DNA of 64,000 bases from Dryocosmus kuriphilus. Lineage: Eukaryota; Arthropoda; Insecta; Hymenoptera; Cynipidae. This document shows positions 12,474-24,657 of the stretch, in pieces. The stretch covers positions 200,074,161 through 200,138,160 of the forward strand of contig CM076192.1 in NCBI GenBank assembly GCA_038277395.1. The letters run 5' to 3'. Position numbers and translations under genes: made by a program. The notes under the pieces are model-generated. The model did no database searches. It saw only the letters and a list, made by a program, of their open reading frames with translations, and had not been told where the DNA came from. Position 1 is the first letter of the stretch. Every line of letters begins with the position of its first letter.

Positions 12474-12503
12474 GATCATCTTCTCAACCAAGTGGGATTA
12501 CAG
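12474..12503 (+). CDS. 30-nt microexon, unit 2 (phase 1-1)
   Basis: Polypyrimidine tract and CAG acceptor end at 12473; donor GTAATT starts at 12504. The 30-nt exon is symmetric. Entered in phase 1 it contributes nine whole residues, SSSQPSGIT, plus split glycine codons at both joins. The intron on each side is homologous to those around the other short exons, so it arose by duplication. The product is not recognised: a Ser/Gln/Pro-rich repeated decapeptide. Confidence 0.6.
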
Positions 12504-13939
12504 GTAATTAAAACATTAGTTAAAATACTATATAGCATAATAATTAATTTATTAATAAAATGCTGATAAATCCGGGTTTAAAACTTTGATAACGTTAATT
12601 AGGGATAATTGTATGAAAAATTTAATGAATCCCCATAAAGAAACATATATCTTGGTTGGAAATTTTTTTTATAGTTTAAGTCAAATTCTACATTTACCTT
12701 TTATATTTCCCATATTTATTTGAAATTTTTTTTTTATTAAAAAGTCACTATTTTGTTGAACATTTAATTTTTATATCAAAAATACAAACGTGGCTTATAG
12801 TGTTTTAGAAACTTCTTTTCGTGTACTTAAAGGCATTTGTTTGGTTGGAATTGTGATTTCTTTTTCGGAAAGTCATGGATTTTGTTAAGAGTTAATATTT
12901 CCTTGAAAAATCATTTTTTCTGGTCGAAGGTTCAAATATTTTCGGTCAAATTTAATTTTTTTTTATTCAAAGTTTAGGTGCTTCATTCTTGGTTGAGAAA
13001 TAATCTTTTGGGTGGAATTTCAATTATTTTCTTGTTTCGAAGCTTTAGGATTTTGTTGAGAACTAATATTTTTCGGAAAATCCTGTTTTTTTTTTTATTA
13101 AAAATTCGACTATTGTTGTTTCTAAATTAGTTCTCTTTTATTTAATTAACTGTTCCATTCTTGGTTAGGAATTCACCCTTTTTAGTCAAAAATTTAAGTA
13201 TTTTTTTGCAAATTCAAGGATTTTGTTAATAGTTCATCTATGGTTGAAATTTCAACTGTTTTGCTGAAAGGTAATTCTTTTGCTGTCAATTTATTTTTCT
13301 TGACCCGGAACTCGTCTCTTTGAAAATTTTTTCAATATTGATATTTCAACTGTTTTTGGTTGAAAAATAATATTAATTTGGTTTAAATCAGTTATAAATT
13401 TTCGAATGAAGATTCGTTCCTTTAATAGAAAATTTGACTACTTTATAAAATAATGGTCTATTTTTAGTTAAAACTTAAAATATTCCACTAAAAATAATCT
13501 TTTTCTGTTGAAATTATGACCACTTTTTATCAAAAATTCACTTTTTTGTTGAAAATTTAACTGTTTAGAAATTTAAAAAAAGAGTATTTCGGTTCATTCA
13601 TTCTAGGTCATGTTTGGGAATTTTCAAAAGAAATCAAAATTTTTCAACTAAATCATCACCTAATATGTCCTAAAATAGACGCCTTTCGCAAACTCAGTGC
13701 AAAATAGGCTTCTTGAGGCTAGATTGATTAAGGGAGATTCGAGATTTCTTAACATAACCTCAAATTATTGAAACTTGTACGTTTTTCTACAAGAAATTAT
13801 GATTTTGGTTGAAAAATATTGATTTGGAGCGAAAATTCCCCAACAAAGCATCGATTTTCTTAAACTTACAATTACGAAAGTGCAATTGTGTTCGTTGAGA
13901 AAATTCATTAACAGAAAATCGCTATTTTTTTTCTTCCAG

Positions 13940-13969
13940 GGTCATCGCCTCAACAAAGGACGCCTATAG
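13940..13969 (+). CDS. 30-nt microexon, unit 3 (phase 1-1)
   Basis: Acceptor TTCTTCCAG, donor GTAATT, length exactly 30 nt. Phase 1 reading gives SSPQQRTPI flanked by split codons. Same position in the repeated unit as 12474-12503. Confidence 0.6.
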   Translation, partial: GHRLNKGRL

Positions 13970-14794
13970 GTAATTAAAAAATTATTAAACTACAATATAA
14001 AATAAATAGTAATTAACTAATAAAATAGTCATAGACCGTGGATTTGAAATTTTGGTAAGGATAATGAGCGGCAACAATCTGAACAAATTAGCGAAACTGT
14101 CGCTTAAGCTTTGAACTTAAGTGCCTGAACTGTTCGGCTTAAGCCGTTCAAGGTTATGATTGGGATTGCCAAAAGAGAGAATCGGGATTCCTTAGAATAG
14201 CTTAAAATTATTGAAACTTGTACGTTTATGATTTTGGGTGAAAACGTTGAATGGAAGCGAAAATTCCCTAAAAAACGTCTAATGGCTTAAACTTACAATA
14301 ACATACGAAAGTACAGTTATTTTCGCTGAAAATATACATAAATACACATAAATATAGGCTTTAAAATTTTGATGACGGTAATGAGGTACAATAATAACAT
14401 GTCTAAATTAATGAAACCCCATAAAAAACATACTTTTTGTTGGAAATTGTTTTTTTTACTTTAAGTGAACCTTCACATTTTAGTTTAAGAATTCATCATA
14501 TTTAGCTGAAAACTCTTTTTATTAAAAATGCGCTTTTTCTTTGAAAAGTTAGTTTTCCGAAAACAAAGATACGTATATGGTGTACACTTTCTGGAAATGT
14601 CTTTTCGTGTACTCTCAAAATATTCTTTTTGGTTGGAGTTTCAACTATTTTTTTTTAAATCATGGATTTTCTTATAAATTAATCTGTTGTTGGCAAGTCA
14701 CGTTTTTTGGCTGAAAGCTCAACTACTGTTCGTTCAAAGCTAATCTTTTTTTTATTCAAAATTTAGCTGTTTCATTTTGGTTGAGAATCATTTT

Positions 14795-15416
14795 GGGTAG
14801 AGTGGATCCCAGGGTTCGCATTTTGCTGCTCGGCCCTCTCAGTTGGGGGACTATTGTTCCGGCCGAGCCGAGGGCTGGCAGGACAGTCCATTTCAAGCCT
14901 TGCTCACTTCCAAACCACTTACCTCTCTCCCCTCTATTTTCCTTGTTAGAGTTTTGTCTCTAAATGATCCGATAGGTTTTAAATCCAGAACCTCGGCGTT
15001 AGGTCAAGTCCTTTTGTAAAAACCCGAAGATTTTGTTAATTCCATCTTATTTCACAAAAGAGTGATTGCCCACATCTAGGACCACGTTTCCAGGTTCTCC
15101 TTTGAAAAAATAAATTTTAGCAACTGGTCACAGAAGAGTGATCGGTCACATCTCGGACCCCTTTTCCAGCTCGCCCTTCAAAAAACACGTGCTATCTGTA
15201 GGTCACAGAAGAGTGAGCGTAAATCCGAGCCTCCGAGGGTCTGGAGCTGTCCCGTGTGGGGTAGTGTCGTTGCGCACTGGAAGGGGAAACTACCCGTTTT
15301 CGAAGTGATTAAACTTGAAATGGACTGTCCTGCCAGCGTTTGACTCAGCCGAAACAATCGACCCCCAACTGAGAGGGTCGAGCAGCAAGGTGCGAACCCT
15401 GGGATCCCCTCAACCC
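14795..15416. mobile_element. MITE with about 110-bp terminal inverted repeats
   Basis: The left end (GGATCCCAGGGTTCGCA, then TGCTGCTCG and CTCTCAGTTGGGGG) recurs inverted at the right end; similarity continues to GGACAGTCCATTTCAAG. It is GC-rich against an AT-rich intron and has no transposase. No clean target duplication could be fixed because the GGATCC at the ends is itself a palindrome. Confidence 0.85.
15052..15215 (+). repeat. 75-76-bp tandem repeat inside the MITE
   Basis: TCACAGAAGAGTGA-type starts at 15052, 15128 and 15203. Two full units and the beginning of a third. Confidence 0.8.
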
Positions 15417-16253
15417 TTCAGTTTTTCTGACTGGAATTTCAACTACTTTTTCTTTAAATTCTTGGATTTTGTTAAGAAGTAATCTTTCTTGAAAACTTAC
15501 GTTTCTTAGTTGGGAAATCAACTATTTTTGTTCAAAATTGATCTTCCTTGTTGAAAATTCAACTTCTATTTTTTAAATTTCCTTTCCTTTGATTGATAGT
15601 AATTGAACAATTTTTTTATGCTAATTTACCCTGTGTTTTATGAAAAACTGAAATATGTAGTTGACGATTAAAAAGCTAACTTTTTAGTTGAAAATTATTT
15701 TTTCAGATAAAAATTCAACCGTCTTTATGCTTTTAATTGGAAATTCGTCTATTTCGTTGAAAATTGTACTTTTTTTATTTAAAAATTAAAATATTCCATT
15801 AAAAAATCATTTTTTTGTTGAAAATATCACATTCTTTTAATAAGAAATCTATTTTCTTTAAAGAAAATTTAACTGTTTCGAAATTAAAAATCAGAATATG
15901 TCGTGTAATGTCGTTCAAGATTGTGTTTGGGAGTTTTCATCAGAAATCAAGATCTTCTAACCAAAATCATCACATATACACTTAACATAGATCGTCTTAT
16001 GCAAACCCAATCCAAAAATGGATTTCTTTGAGGTTGGATTGACAAAAGGGAGATACGAGATTCCTTCACATAACCTTAAATTATTGAAACTTGTATGTTT
16101 TTCTAAAAGAACTGATAATTTTGTTTGAAAAGTATTGACTTGGGGCAAAAATTCTCCAACATAGCCTCAAATGCCTTGAACTTACAAGTACGAAAGTGCA
16201 ATTGCGAACGTTGAAAAAATTTATTAACAGAAAATCGCTATTTTTTCTTTCAG

Positions 16254-16283
16254 CATCATCTTCTAAGCAAAGGGAGAGTGGAG
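16254..16283 (+). CDS. 30-nt microexon, unit 5 (phase 1-1)
   Basis: Acceptor TTTCTTTCAG, donor GTAATT, length 30 nt. Phase 1 reading gives SSSKQRESG. The residues have changed but length, phase and splice sites are kept relative to units 2 and 3, which suggests selection on the frame rather than random decay. Confidence 0.6.
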
Positions 16284-17158
16284 GTAATTGAAACATTATT
16301 TAAAAATCAATATAAAATAAATAGTATTTTATTGTTAAAATTCTCATAAATCTAGGATTTAAATCTTTCATAACGTTAATGTGGACCAATAGTATAACAT
16401 GACTGAATGAATGAAATCCCATAAAGAAACATATATTTTTGGTTGGAACTTTATTTTGTTTTGGTTTAAGTCGACTTTCACATTTTCGTTTAAGAATTCA
16501 CCATATTTAGTTGAAAACCTTTTCTATTGAAAATTCACTACTTTGTTGAAAATTAAATTCCTTTAATCAAAAATACAAATATGGTTCATAGTGCTTCGGA
16601 AATGCGTGCTTTTCGTGAACTTTAGACACTTCTTTCATTGAAATTTTTTACTTCTTTTTTGAAATTCATGGATTTTGTTAAGAATTAGTCTTTTGTTGAA
16701 AAGACATGGTTTTGTTTCGAAATTCAATTATGTTCGGTTAATTTTAATCTTTTCTTTTTACTCAAAATTTTGCTGTTTCATTTTTGGGTGAGAAATCATC
16801 TTTTGGGTCGATTTTCGACTATTTTTCTGTTTTGAAATTTTAAGATTTTTTTGAGAATGAATATTTTTCGAAAAAAGGTGGTTTTTATTGAAAATTCCAA
16901 AATGTTTGTTTTTAAACTAATTTTTTTCATTCAGTTGACTGTTCCATTCCTGGTTGAGAATTATTCCTTTTAATTAAGAATTCAACTTTCCTTTTTGAAA
17001 ATACAAGGATTTTGTTAATAATTCATCTTTGATTGAAAGTTCCGCTATCTTGCTGAAAATTAGTTCTTTTGTTGATAATTCTTCTTTCATGAACCGGAAT
17101 TCAATTATCTTTTTGAAAGTTCGCTCAGGGTAGATAACTTAACTATCGTTGCTTGAAA

Positions 17159-17164
17159 GAAATA
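17159..17164. repeat. Target-site duplication of element A (left)
   Basis: GAAATA, identical to 30564-30569. The flanking intron reads across the insertion in agreement with the homologous unit near 13360. Confidence 0.85.
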
Positions 17165-17849
17165 AGTAGTATAACAAGAGGGCTTCTGGGTCACCCACGA
17201 CAAGGCTCGCGCTGCCGCCGGCAGATGGCGCCACTACTCCCTCAGTGGTACATGTCCGTGCTAACTTATCAACAGTCGGCGTTACCCTGAGTCATTAAGG
17301 TAGGATTCCACAACAACCAACTTCTTTTTTCGCCGATAAATGGCACCAATGTCCGTTATCGACACTCGTTATTACCCTGTATAGATAAAGTAGGAATGGT
17401 AAGGTAGGTAGTTACCATATGTAGCACCACTAAAAGCTTTGCGTGAACGCCGAATTCCTTATTACTGTTAACGTAATGTATTGGAATTTACTTCTCGAAA
17501 ATCCCCTCTTTCTCACTCTCCATCGGCTCATATACTAAAATATAAGAGCATAAATTCAACGGGAAGCAGGTTTGAACGCGTTTTCTCCCTCTTTCTCTCC
17601 AACACTAACTTCACTATCTTGATCTCATTGATCCTAGAAGCTCAAAGGCGCGAGAATTCATCTCCATTTATTTCGGCAGGCACGCGATGCAGGTTTGAAC
17701 ATGCTTTCACCCCCTCTCTCTCTCTAACACTGACATCATTATGGATGTGAGAAGGGACCGATGGGCAAAGGGTGAGTCTCATCACATTACGCAAGATGAT
17801 GCAATAATTTAAAATCTCAAAATAATAAGATATTGAAGACAACAATTTT

Positions 17850-18290
17850 TCTCAAGAAATGCAATCACTTTTGCATCTTGTAAAGTTCCGTACGACTAAC
17901 ATTTCCTACACCAAAACTCAAAAATCTCTAAATAATCAGACATTGAAGAACAACAATAGTGTTCAAGAAATGCAATCACTTTTGCTTCTTCTGAAATTCC
18001 ATACTCTTGAATCAAAACTCGAAAATCTCAAAATAATTAGATATTCAAAAACAACAATTGTGCTCAAGAAATGCAATCACTTCTGCCTCTTGCAAAATTC
18101 CTACGACCAATAGTTCCTGACTCAGAGCTCGAAAATCTAAAAATAACCAAATATTGAAGAACTACAATTGTACTCAAAAAATAGAATTACTTTTGCCTCT
18201 TGTAAAATTCCGTATGACTAATAGTACCTGAATCAAATCTCAAAAATCTCAAAGTAATTAGATATTGAAAAACAATGCTGAAGAAAAATC
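17850..18290. repeat. About 108-bp tandem repeat, left arm of A
   Basis: Four units marked by AAGAAATGCAATCACTTTTG (starts near 17854, 17964, 18066 and 18174). The right arm has only two clear units (29690-29890), so copy number has changed since the palindrome formed. Confidence 0.75.
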
Positions 18291-18399
18291 AATCACTATT
18301 CCCTGTAGCATAAGTCAGAATACATTCCTTATAACTATTAAGGTTATGTATTGGAATATTCTTTCTCTCTCTCTTTCTCTCTCTCACTCTCCATCGGCT

Positions 18400-18880
18400 T
18401 CCTCAGACATGGCGTTTCCTCTCACCTGTTTCCGCTTCCCCTCCCAACCGCCCTTTCACCTCCCACGCGACAACTCTAGACAGGTTTCGACAAGCATGAT
18501 GGCGTAATATCTCAAGCCTGTCGCAACACGCATAATGATAGCCGTGGCGTTTCCTCTCACCGGCTTCCGCTTCCCCACCCACCAGCCCTTTCCTCCTCTG
18601 ACGCGGCATCTCTAGACAGGATTCGACAAGCATGACGACGTAATATTTTAAGCCTGTTGGAACACGCATAATGATGCAATTTATCGACACGCATAGATTA
18701 CTTAACACACGCACACTTCTTCATTTACATACATATACGATGCCGCATACCCGATTTCGCTCAATTGCACTCACACGTCTTCATTTAAATACATATACGA
18801 TGCCGCAAAAGCACATTCATTCAACCAACTTCGCTCGATTTCACTCACATACAATTTTTCGACACGCATAGATTATGAAG
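18400..18880. repeat. Subterminal repeats of element A
   Basis: A block with GGCGTTTCCTCTCACC occurs at 18411 and again at 18546. A second block with ATACATATACGATGCCGCA is repeated at 18727 and 18787, and both lie between copies of ATTTNTCGACACGCATAGATTA. All are mirrored in the right arm (29090-29540). No gene. Confidence 0.6.
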
Positions 18881-19163
18881 CTAAATTTAATAAAATACTT
18901 ACCTGTAATTTGACGATAAATAGAGATAACATTACTGGAAATTTCTACCCATCGATGCTCCAAATTCCCTCGATATTATTATGGAAAGAAATTCAACCCA
19001 TCGATGTGTTGGGTATCCATCGTTGAGAAACAAATAAGGAAAATCAAAGCGAACTAAATTTATCTTATCTATAAACTAAAATTAAGTAATAAGTACACAT
19101 AGAATGTTTCAGTAAATTTTTTAACTTATTTACTCAATCAACACATTGAAATTCGAACATGTT

Positions 19164-19346
19164 TTATTTACCACAAAAGTAGTAAAAGGAAAGTTTTTTC
19201 TTCTGGACAGCAATTTCCTGTTTCTCAAATATTTCCATGTATTGTGGATCTTGAAGGATTTTGTTTATTCGGTTTGGTAAGTATACCAGCATCTCATTGT
19301 CGAACTCGATCATGAATTTTGTTTCATTTTTCGTTTGAACTTTCAT
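19164..19346 (-). CDS. TKYG-family small protein, left arm of A (intact, short)
   Basis: Sixty codons, read outward toward the left end of the element. Residues from EFDNEMLVYLPNRINK through EIAVQKKKLSF match the last gene of Polinton B (50990-51306). It lacks the N-terminal 30-35 residues (LSEMY region) present in B and C, and the TKYG motif itself has changed to TKNE. The family is short, with a conserved TKYGxxIV strand, a FLPxR motif and a Lys-rich end. Such strand-rich small proteins in replicating elements are often OB-fold nucleic-acid binders, but that is inference. An AATAAA-type signal is not obvious downstream. Confidence 0.6.
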   Translation of the reverse strand: MKVQTKNETKFMIEFDNEMLVYLPNRINKILQDPQYMEIFEKQEIAVQKKKLSFYYFCGK

Positions 19347-19389
19347 GATTTATACACTAAAGAAATTTTCAAATTATGGATGGTTGCCA

Positions 19390-20130
19390 AGCTGCAAGCA
19401 ATAATCAGTAATCTAGGAATGAATTGATGTTTCTAAATGACTGAATTCTGCCTAGTAAGGCGGGTTGCCAAGCTACAGGCTTCATGAGACGGTTTCTGTT
19501 TCAAGCTAAATGATTGTAGAACCACAGTTTGGCAGAAGGCTTCTATTCTAGGCTAAAATGTACGTAAAAATTAGTCAGCAATCGACAGGACATGGTGGCT
19601 CGTGTCCGTACTAAAATTAAATTCTACCAGTAATGAAGTACGGCCGGTTGGCGAGCTACAGGCTTCATTCGCAGGGTTCTGCTTGAAGCTGAATGTTTGC
19701 AAAATCACAGTTCGGCAGAAGGGTTCTGTTCCAGGCTGAATATCTGTAAAATTAGTCAATGATCGACAGGCCGTGGTAATTTGTGTCCGTGCTAAAACAA
19801 ACTTCAGCCAGTAATCAATGACGGCGGGTTACTGAGATATAGGTTTCAGGGGCATGGTTTTGTCCCAAGTCAAATATTTGTAAAACCAGATTTCGGCGGA
19901 AGGGTTCTGTTCCAGGCTAAATTTCTGCAAAATTAATCAGTAATCGAAAGTCGGCGATGGTTCATGTCCGTGCCGAATATCTGTAAAATTAGTCAGTAAC
20001 CAACTGGTAATGGTGGTTCATGTACGCGCTAGATGTCTGTAAAGAGAGTCATTTACAAGCAGGCGATCACGATGGTTCGTGTCTGTGCTAGAATGTTGTT
20101 CAATCAGTAACTATGTATGGGGGTTGCTGA
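19390..20130. repeat. About 180-bp degenerate tandem repeat, left arm of A
   Basis: Units marked by GGTTGCCAAGCTACAGGCTT (19459, 19645, 19823) and by GGCAGAAGG...TCTGTTCCAGGCT and TGTCCGTGCTA. Mirrored at about 27950-28560 in the right arm. Short open frames here are by-products. Confidence 0.7.
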
Positions 20131-22556
20131 AATTGGACATTTGTGACGACTTGGTGTATTTATGATGTACATGTTCCTATAACTTTAAGGTAAGGAGTGT
20201 GGCCACCAAAAATAATAATAATAATAATCCCGAGTCATATAAGACACAGCAATGTCAGAATGCATTTTATTGAAGGTTTTATGATTTGTGAAACCACTTT
20301 AAATCAGTGCGTTTATACCTTAATGTTAAGTATGTAATATAGTATGTATCAGCATTCTCGAAGCTTGAGAGAAAAGGTGACATACATTTTACTAACCGGT
20401 TTCACATTAGTTCTTCTTTAAACGCATCTCTCTCTCTCTCTCTCTCTCCCTCTCTAACCCTTAGAAATAACAATTTATCTATTATGATTTAAAGCGTTAG
20501 CATAAAAAATATAAAAAGGAGTCTCTCTGCTCTTCTTAGGTAGCAGTCATGTCGTTTAAAATATATTATACTTAATTGTTGAAAAATCGTATGTTCAATA
20601 ATCAAAGTAAGACTTACGTTTTTCCAAACTCTTTAAAAATATTATATCATGTTACAGAAATCTTGCAAGGCTAATAATGTGATTCTTGGGAAGAGGGTTC
20701 ATATCCATGCTAAAAGCAATTATACAGCTTAGAATATGCAAAAAATTACTTTAAAGTCATCTCTGTGTATTTGCGTGATCTTCCACGTTGTGATTTCAGA
20801 CACCAAAATAAGTGTATCATGTTTAACCTACTCTTTGTGTCACACAAAATATGACGTCAGCTTCCTGTCAACAAATATCAAAGAGAAAATTCCTAAGGAA
20901 TTTTTTTATGAAAAACCAAAGAGATAACTGGAGACGAGTGACGTATACCTATGAGGCATATAAAAATTTAATTTGTTGATAAAGTCGAAGGCCTACGAAT
21001 GTAAGTCCTACGTTTTACGAAATTCTTTGAAGAATATTACAACATATCACCTAAAATATTATAACATAGATTTAATGTGTTTTAAGTAATACGTTTGTCA
21101 GTAATAATCGAAGAGTGAACCTATTTTACAAATCTGAATTATTTATCCAACTATTATGTGAAGCATCAAATCTTAAACTATATACAAACGGTTTGTTTCC
21201 TAGCTTTTACTATTTTTTTGTGACAGATAAATTACGAAATGTTTGAATTTTGAAAGTGCCTCTAAGTAACTGATTCAGTATTTCTTATTTGATTTTACTA
21301 TAAATAACATTGTTGTCCAGCCTGGTTGTATGAAATTTCTCAAAACTTGTTTATATTTATTGAGTGGGAAGAGGAGTTTGTAGTTAAACAAGATGCTCAA
21401 GATTTGCATCAGTGATTACAAGCCTTAGACGATCAGTTATCGAAAACGCTGAAACTGAAGTGAGTCTCTTACACGTTTCTTTATAATAACCAAAAATGTT
21501 CAGTTAAAATAAATTCAGATGAATTACATATCATAAAAGAAGTACTCATAATGTTTAAAGATCACACTGTATTTAACTTATTAAAGGAACTATGTATCAT
21601 TGAATAATAGAAAGACATTGCACACTTAGTACCATGCTGGTCAATTTTATCAGTTTTTGTAAATTACCGAGAGAAAATTTACAATCACATATATTACATG
21701 TATTAATTCTACTATTGGAAGTAATAAACTAGTTTCTAAGCTGCTAAAGTAGATCTAATACAAATCTTATTTCATAACACCAGCCCCTAATGTTACATTA
21801 AAATTGAAATTATATCAATGCGTTATTACTGTCTCAGGTATGAGTAACCGCAATCAGTGTACCAAGTAAATCAGCTGCATAAATTTTATAATCCACTGTA
21901 AGAAACTTTAAAATAGTCTTTAAGACAACAGTCTAATATGTTAGAAATCCAATTCATTTAACTGAAAGCTTGGAATAATAACATGAATAGTGAATTTCTA
22001 CTATTGATTCCTATGCTAATTAAAAAAATGGTTGATTTACTTGCATACAAGTATAAAGATTTCTTTCAGTGTTATTAAAACTGAAATTAACATGATTTAA
22101 CCATTAAAATATTTTAGGAAGAGGAAGAGTAGTTGGAGGAGGAGGTATAGGAGGAGGAGGAGGTAGTGAGGGTGGTTTCGAAGGGGGCTGAGAAGGATCA
22201 TTATGTAGTAGAAACAAGGAGGTACGGAGAAATGTTGATTTAAATTATCACACACCATAAATCATATGTTAGAAGCATCAAAGTACGTGATGACCCCCTC
22301 CTACATTTAAAAACTAATATTAATTCAGGTGAGCGGAATGAAAAAGAAATACACATACATTTTGAAAGTTAGATTTATTTAATTTATAGCAATAGAGTAA
22401 ATTTAAAGAACTACATATCACATTTTATATGTGAGTCTTAAGTTATAAGTACAGGAAACGTTCAATACATTAATTCAAATGTTAATTTAACTATTAGAAA
22501 TATGGAACCAGCGGTTGCTAAAGCTTTTACGTCAATTAATAAGAATATTGTCATTC
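20131..22556. other. Non-coding interior of left arm, element A
   Basis: No gene. Contains an (AAT)n run near 20215, a CT microsatellite at 20428-20455 and a GAGGAG-rich tract at 22116-22180. All are present in mirror image at 25261-28600. A CDS-like stretch at 20736-20927 is not conserved as a frame in the mirror. Confidence 0.6.
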
Positions 22557-23180
22557 AATAATGCCAGCCTCTCTTAATTCATTAATGACTGCAATTATTT
22601 CAAGCGATTTATTTCTGCTTGCAGTTGATTGGTATTGTAAAAGTTAGTACATTCGATCTACAAATTCAATCGGATCATCCCAGTAATCTGAAAATTTTTT
22701 CTCTATTTCACATGCAGAGGAAAAGTCACTTTAAGCGTCACATTCATCACCATTATCCCCATCGTCATTATTGTCACCCTCATCTATATTTGCATTATTA
22801 CTACCATCATCAGCATCATTATTGATATTCACGAATGTTGAATTATCATGTTGATAAAGTTCTTCTTCTTCATCTTCATGTTGTGATTCGAATTTTCGCT
22901 TCTTCACTTGTGACCTCAATTCAGGTTTAACCTTCTGAGTAATGGCCACAAGTTTCGTTAATGGAGTAGAATGTAGTTCGAATTCTTCTTGAATATCTCG
23001 ATTCCCATTAGGTTTCAGATTCTTCTTCTTTCGATGAATTGCGTCATTAGTCCTTCTATTCTGTTTGTTGCTGTATCGAATTGCTCTTATAGCTTCAGAA
23101 AACTTTCCAATTTTTCGAAAGCCTTTCTCATCATCATCATCATCATCATGTCTTTTTAAATTTTCAAGCCTTTTGAGCAA
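22557..23180 (-). pseudogene. Acidic accessory protein of Polintons, left arm of A
   Basis: A continuous frame of 149 codons (23180-22731) starts with an Asp run, then IGKFSEAIRAIRYSNK, a basic stretch, and a long Asp/Asn/Glu-rich C-terminal region. Homology continues past a TAA through DYWDDPIEFVDRM to the C-terminal ELREAGI near 22560, with a second stop on the way. N- and C-terminal parts match the B gene at 45139-46053, but the middle domain of B (YGVRKLSNG region) is missing, so A carries an internally deleted version. Function unknown. Confidence 0.6.
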
Positions 23181-23254
23181 TTTGGAAATATGGAAGTCAT
23201 TTTGTCACTACCGCAACATGAATGACTATTCGTTCGCCAGTTCTGAGTTTATAT

Positions 23255-23560
23255 CCTGAGGAGGAGGAGGAGGAGGAGGAGGAGGATATGATGAGGATGA
23301 AGGTTACAAGGAAGAGGAAGGGTATGAGGAGGATAGTAAATCGATTTTAAACAAATGTTGAATCGACGTCAAACAAAAGTTGAATAAACGTTAAGCCAAC
23401 GTTAATTGAACATTAATTCAAATATTTCCCAACCTTGCTTCAACATCGGTTCAACGTTGGATCAACGTTGGTTCAACGTTGGTTCAACATTGCACAGAGT
23501 TGATTCAACATTCCACAAAAATTGATTACATACCTAATTTGTCAAGCCTAACCAATTTAT
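23255..23560. repeat. GGA microsatellite and AACGTTGG/GTTCAAC satellite, left arm of A
   Basis: (GGA)n at 23259-23287 is followed by short interspersed ATTGAACnnnGTTCAACGTTGG units to about 23530. It is mirrored at 24235-24520. The same satellite sits between PolB and integrase in Polinton B (43660-43800). Confidence 0.8.
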
Positions 23561-23584
23561 ATATACTTTTTCGACACGTTTTTT

Positions 23585-23770
23585 GATTACATTTTTCCAC
23601 GAGGTATAGGTCATGATGTTTCACTTTGAAAATTTCCTGTTCATAACATCCGCCAGAGCCCCTTTCCAGCTAACAAAACTGAGGAAAATGCTTTCCCCTT
23701 TTCCAGCTGACAAAACTGTGGACTATTTTTTCCCTTTTCCAGCTGATAAAACTGAGAAAAATATTAAATT
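23585..23770. repeat. Integrase-tail fragment and 37-bp central repeats of A
   Basis: 23590-23655 matches the 3' end of the Polinton B integrase gene (43905-43975; for example GAATCCGCCAG versus CATCCGCCAG). Then TTCCAGCTnAnAAAACTG occurs at 23664, 23701 and 23738, a 37-bp spacing. All of this is mirrored at 23995-24150. Confidence 0.7.
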
Positions 23771-23994
23771 GTAATTTTGAAATTTCAAGGAATATTTTAG
23801 AGGTGGAAGAGGGATAAATTGTATGACAACTCTTTCGTTCTACAGAATGAGTTATAGAATTCTTACAGCTACACTAGCACCATCTGCATAATAAAATAGG
23901 ATGACCTGGTCTTTCCTTTCAAGACTATATGTTACGTTTATATCTCCTCCTCCTCCTCCTCCTTCTCCTTATAATCGTTCTTCCTCCTCATGAG
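23771..23994. other. Central loop of palindrome A
   Basis: Unpaired centre of about 225 bp. No gene. A CTCCTCCTCC run occurs near 23945. Confidence 0.65.
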
Positions 23995-24657
23995 CGATAT
24001 TGTGCTCAGTTTTATCAGCTGGAAAAAGGTGAAAATTGTCCTTGGTTTTGTTAGCAGGAAAAGGGGAAAATACTTTCTTCAGTTTTGTTAGCCGGAAAGG
24101 GCCGCTGGCGGATTCTATGAACAGGAACTTTTTAAAGTGAAGCATCAAGACGTATACCTTGTAGAAAAAAGTAATCAATAAACGTGTCAACAAAGTATGT
24201 GTAAATTGGTTAGGCTTGACAAATCAGATATGTAGTCAATTTTTGTGCAAAGTTGAATCAACTCTATGCAATGTTGAGCCAACATTGGACCAACGTTGAG
24301 CCAAAGTTGAACCTATGTTGAACCAAGGTTGAAAGATCTTTGAATTAATGTTGAATTAACGTTGGCTTAACGTTTATTCAACTATGGTTTGACGTCGATT
24401 CAACATTTGTTTAACATCGAATCAATGTCCTCCTCATACACGTCCTCCTCCTTATAACCTTCATCCTTATCATACCCTCCTCCTCCTCTACACCTCCTCC
24501 TCCTCCTCAGGATATAAACTCAGCACGGCGAACGAATAGTCATTCATGTTGCGGCAGTGACAAAATTACTTCCATATTTCCAAATTGCTCAAAGATTTAT
24601 TCAAGGCTTGATAATTTAAAAAGATATATAAAATACTCTTGCAAAGCAAAGAACCAT

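Larger units (their letters stand above)
10595..17158 (+). repeat. Tandem array of about 1.47-kb intron+exon units (left block)
   Basis: The same landmarks recur in order: a block with ATCATCAC and CGCAAACCCA (12190-12235, 13655-13700, 15965-16010), a CGAAAGTnCAATTG block, TCGTTGAAAA...AATCGCTATTTTTT, a TTTCAG acceptor, a very short exon, GTAATTAAAA, then long TTGAAAATTCAACTATTT-like filler. Full spacing is about 1465 bp. One unit near 14100-14400 has lost its exon. The array resumes after palindrome A at 30570. The filler explains the many short open frames in this stretch, none of which I call. Confidence 0.8.
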
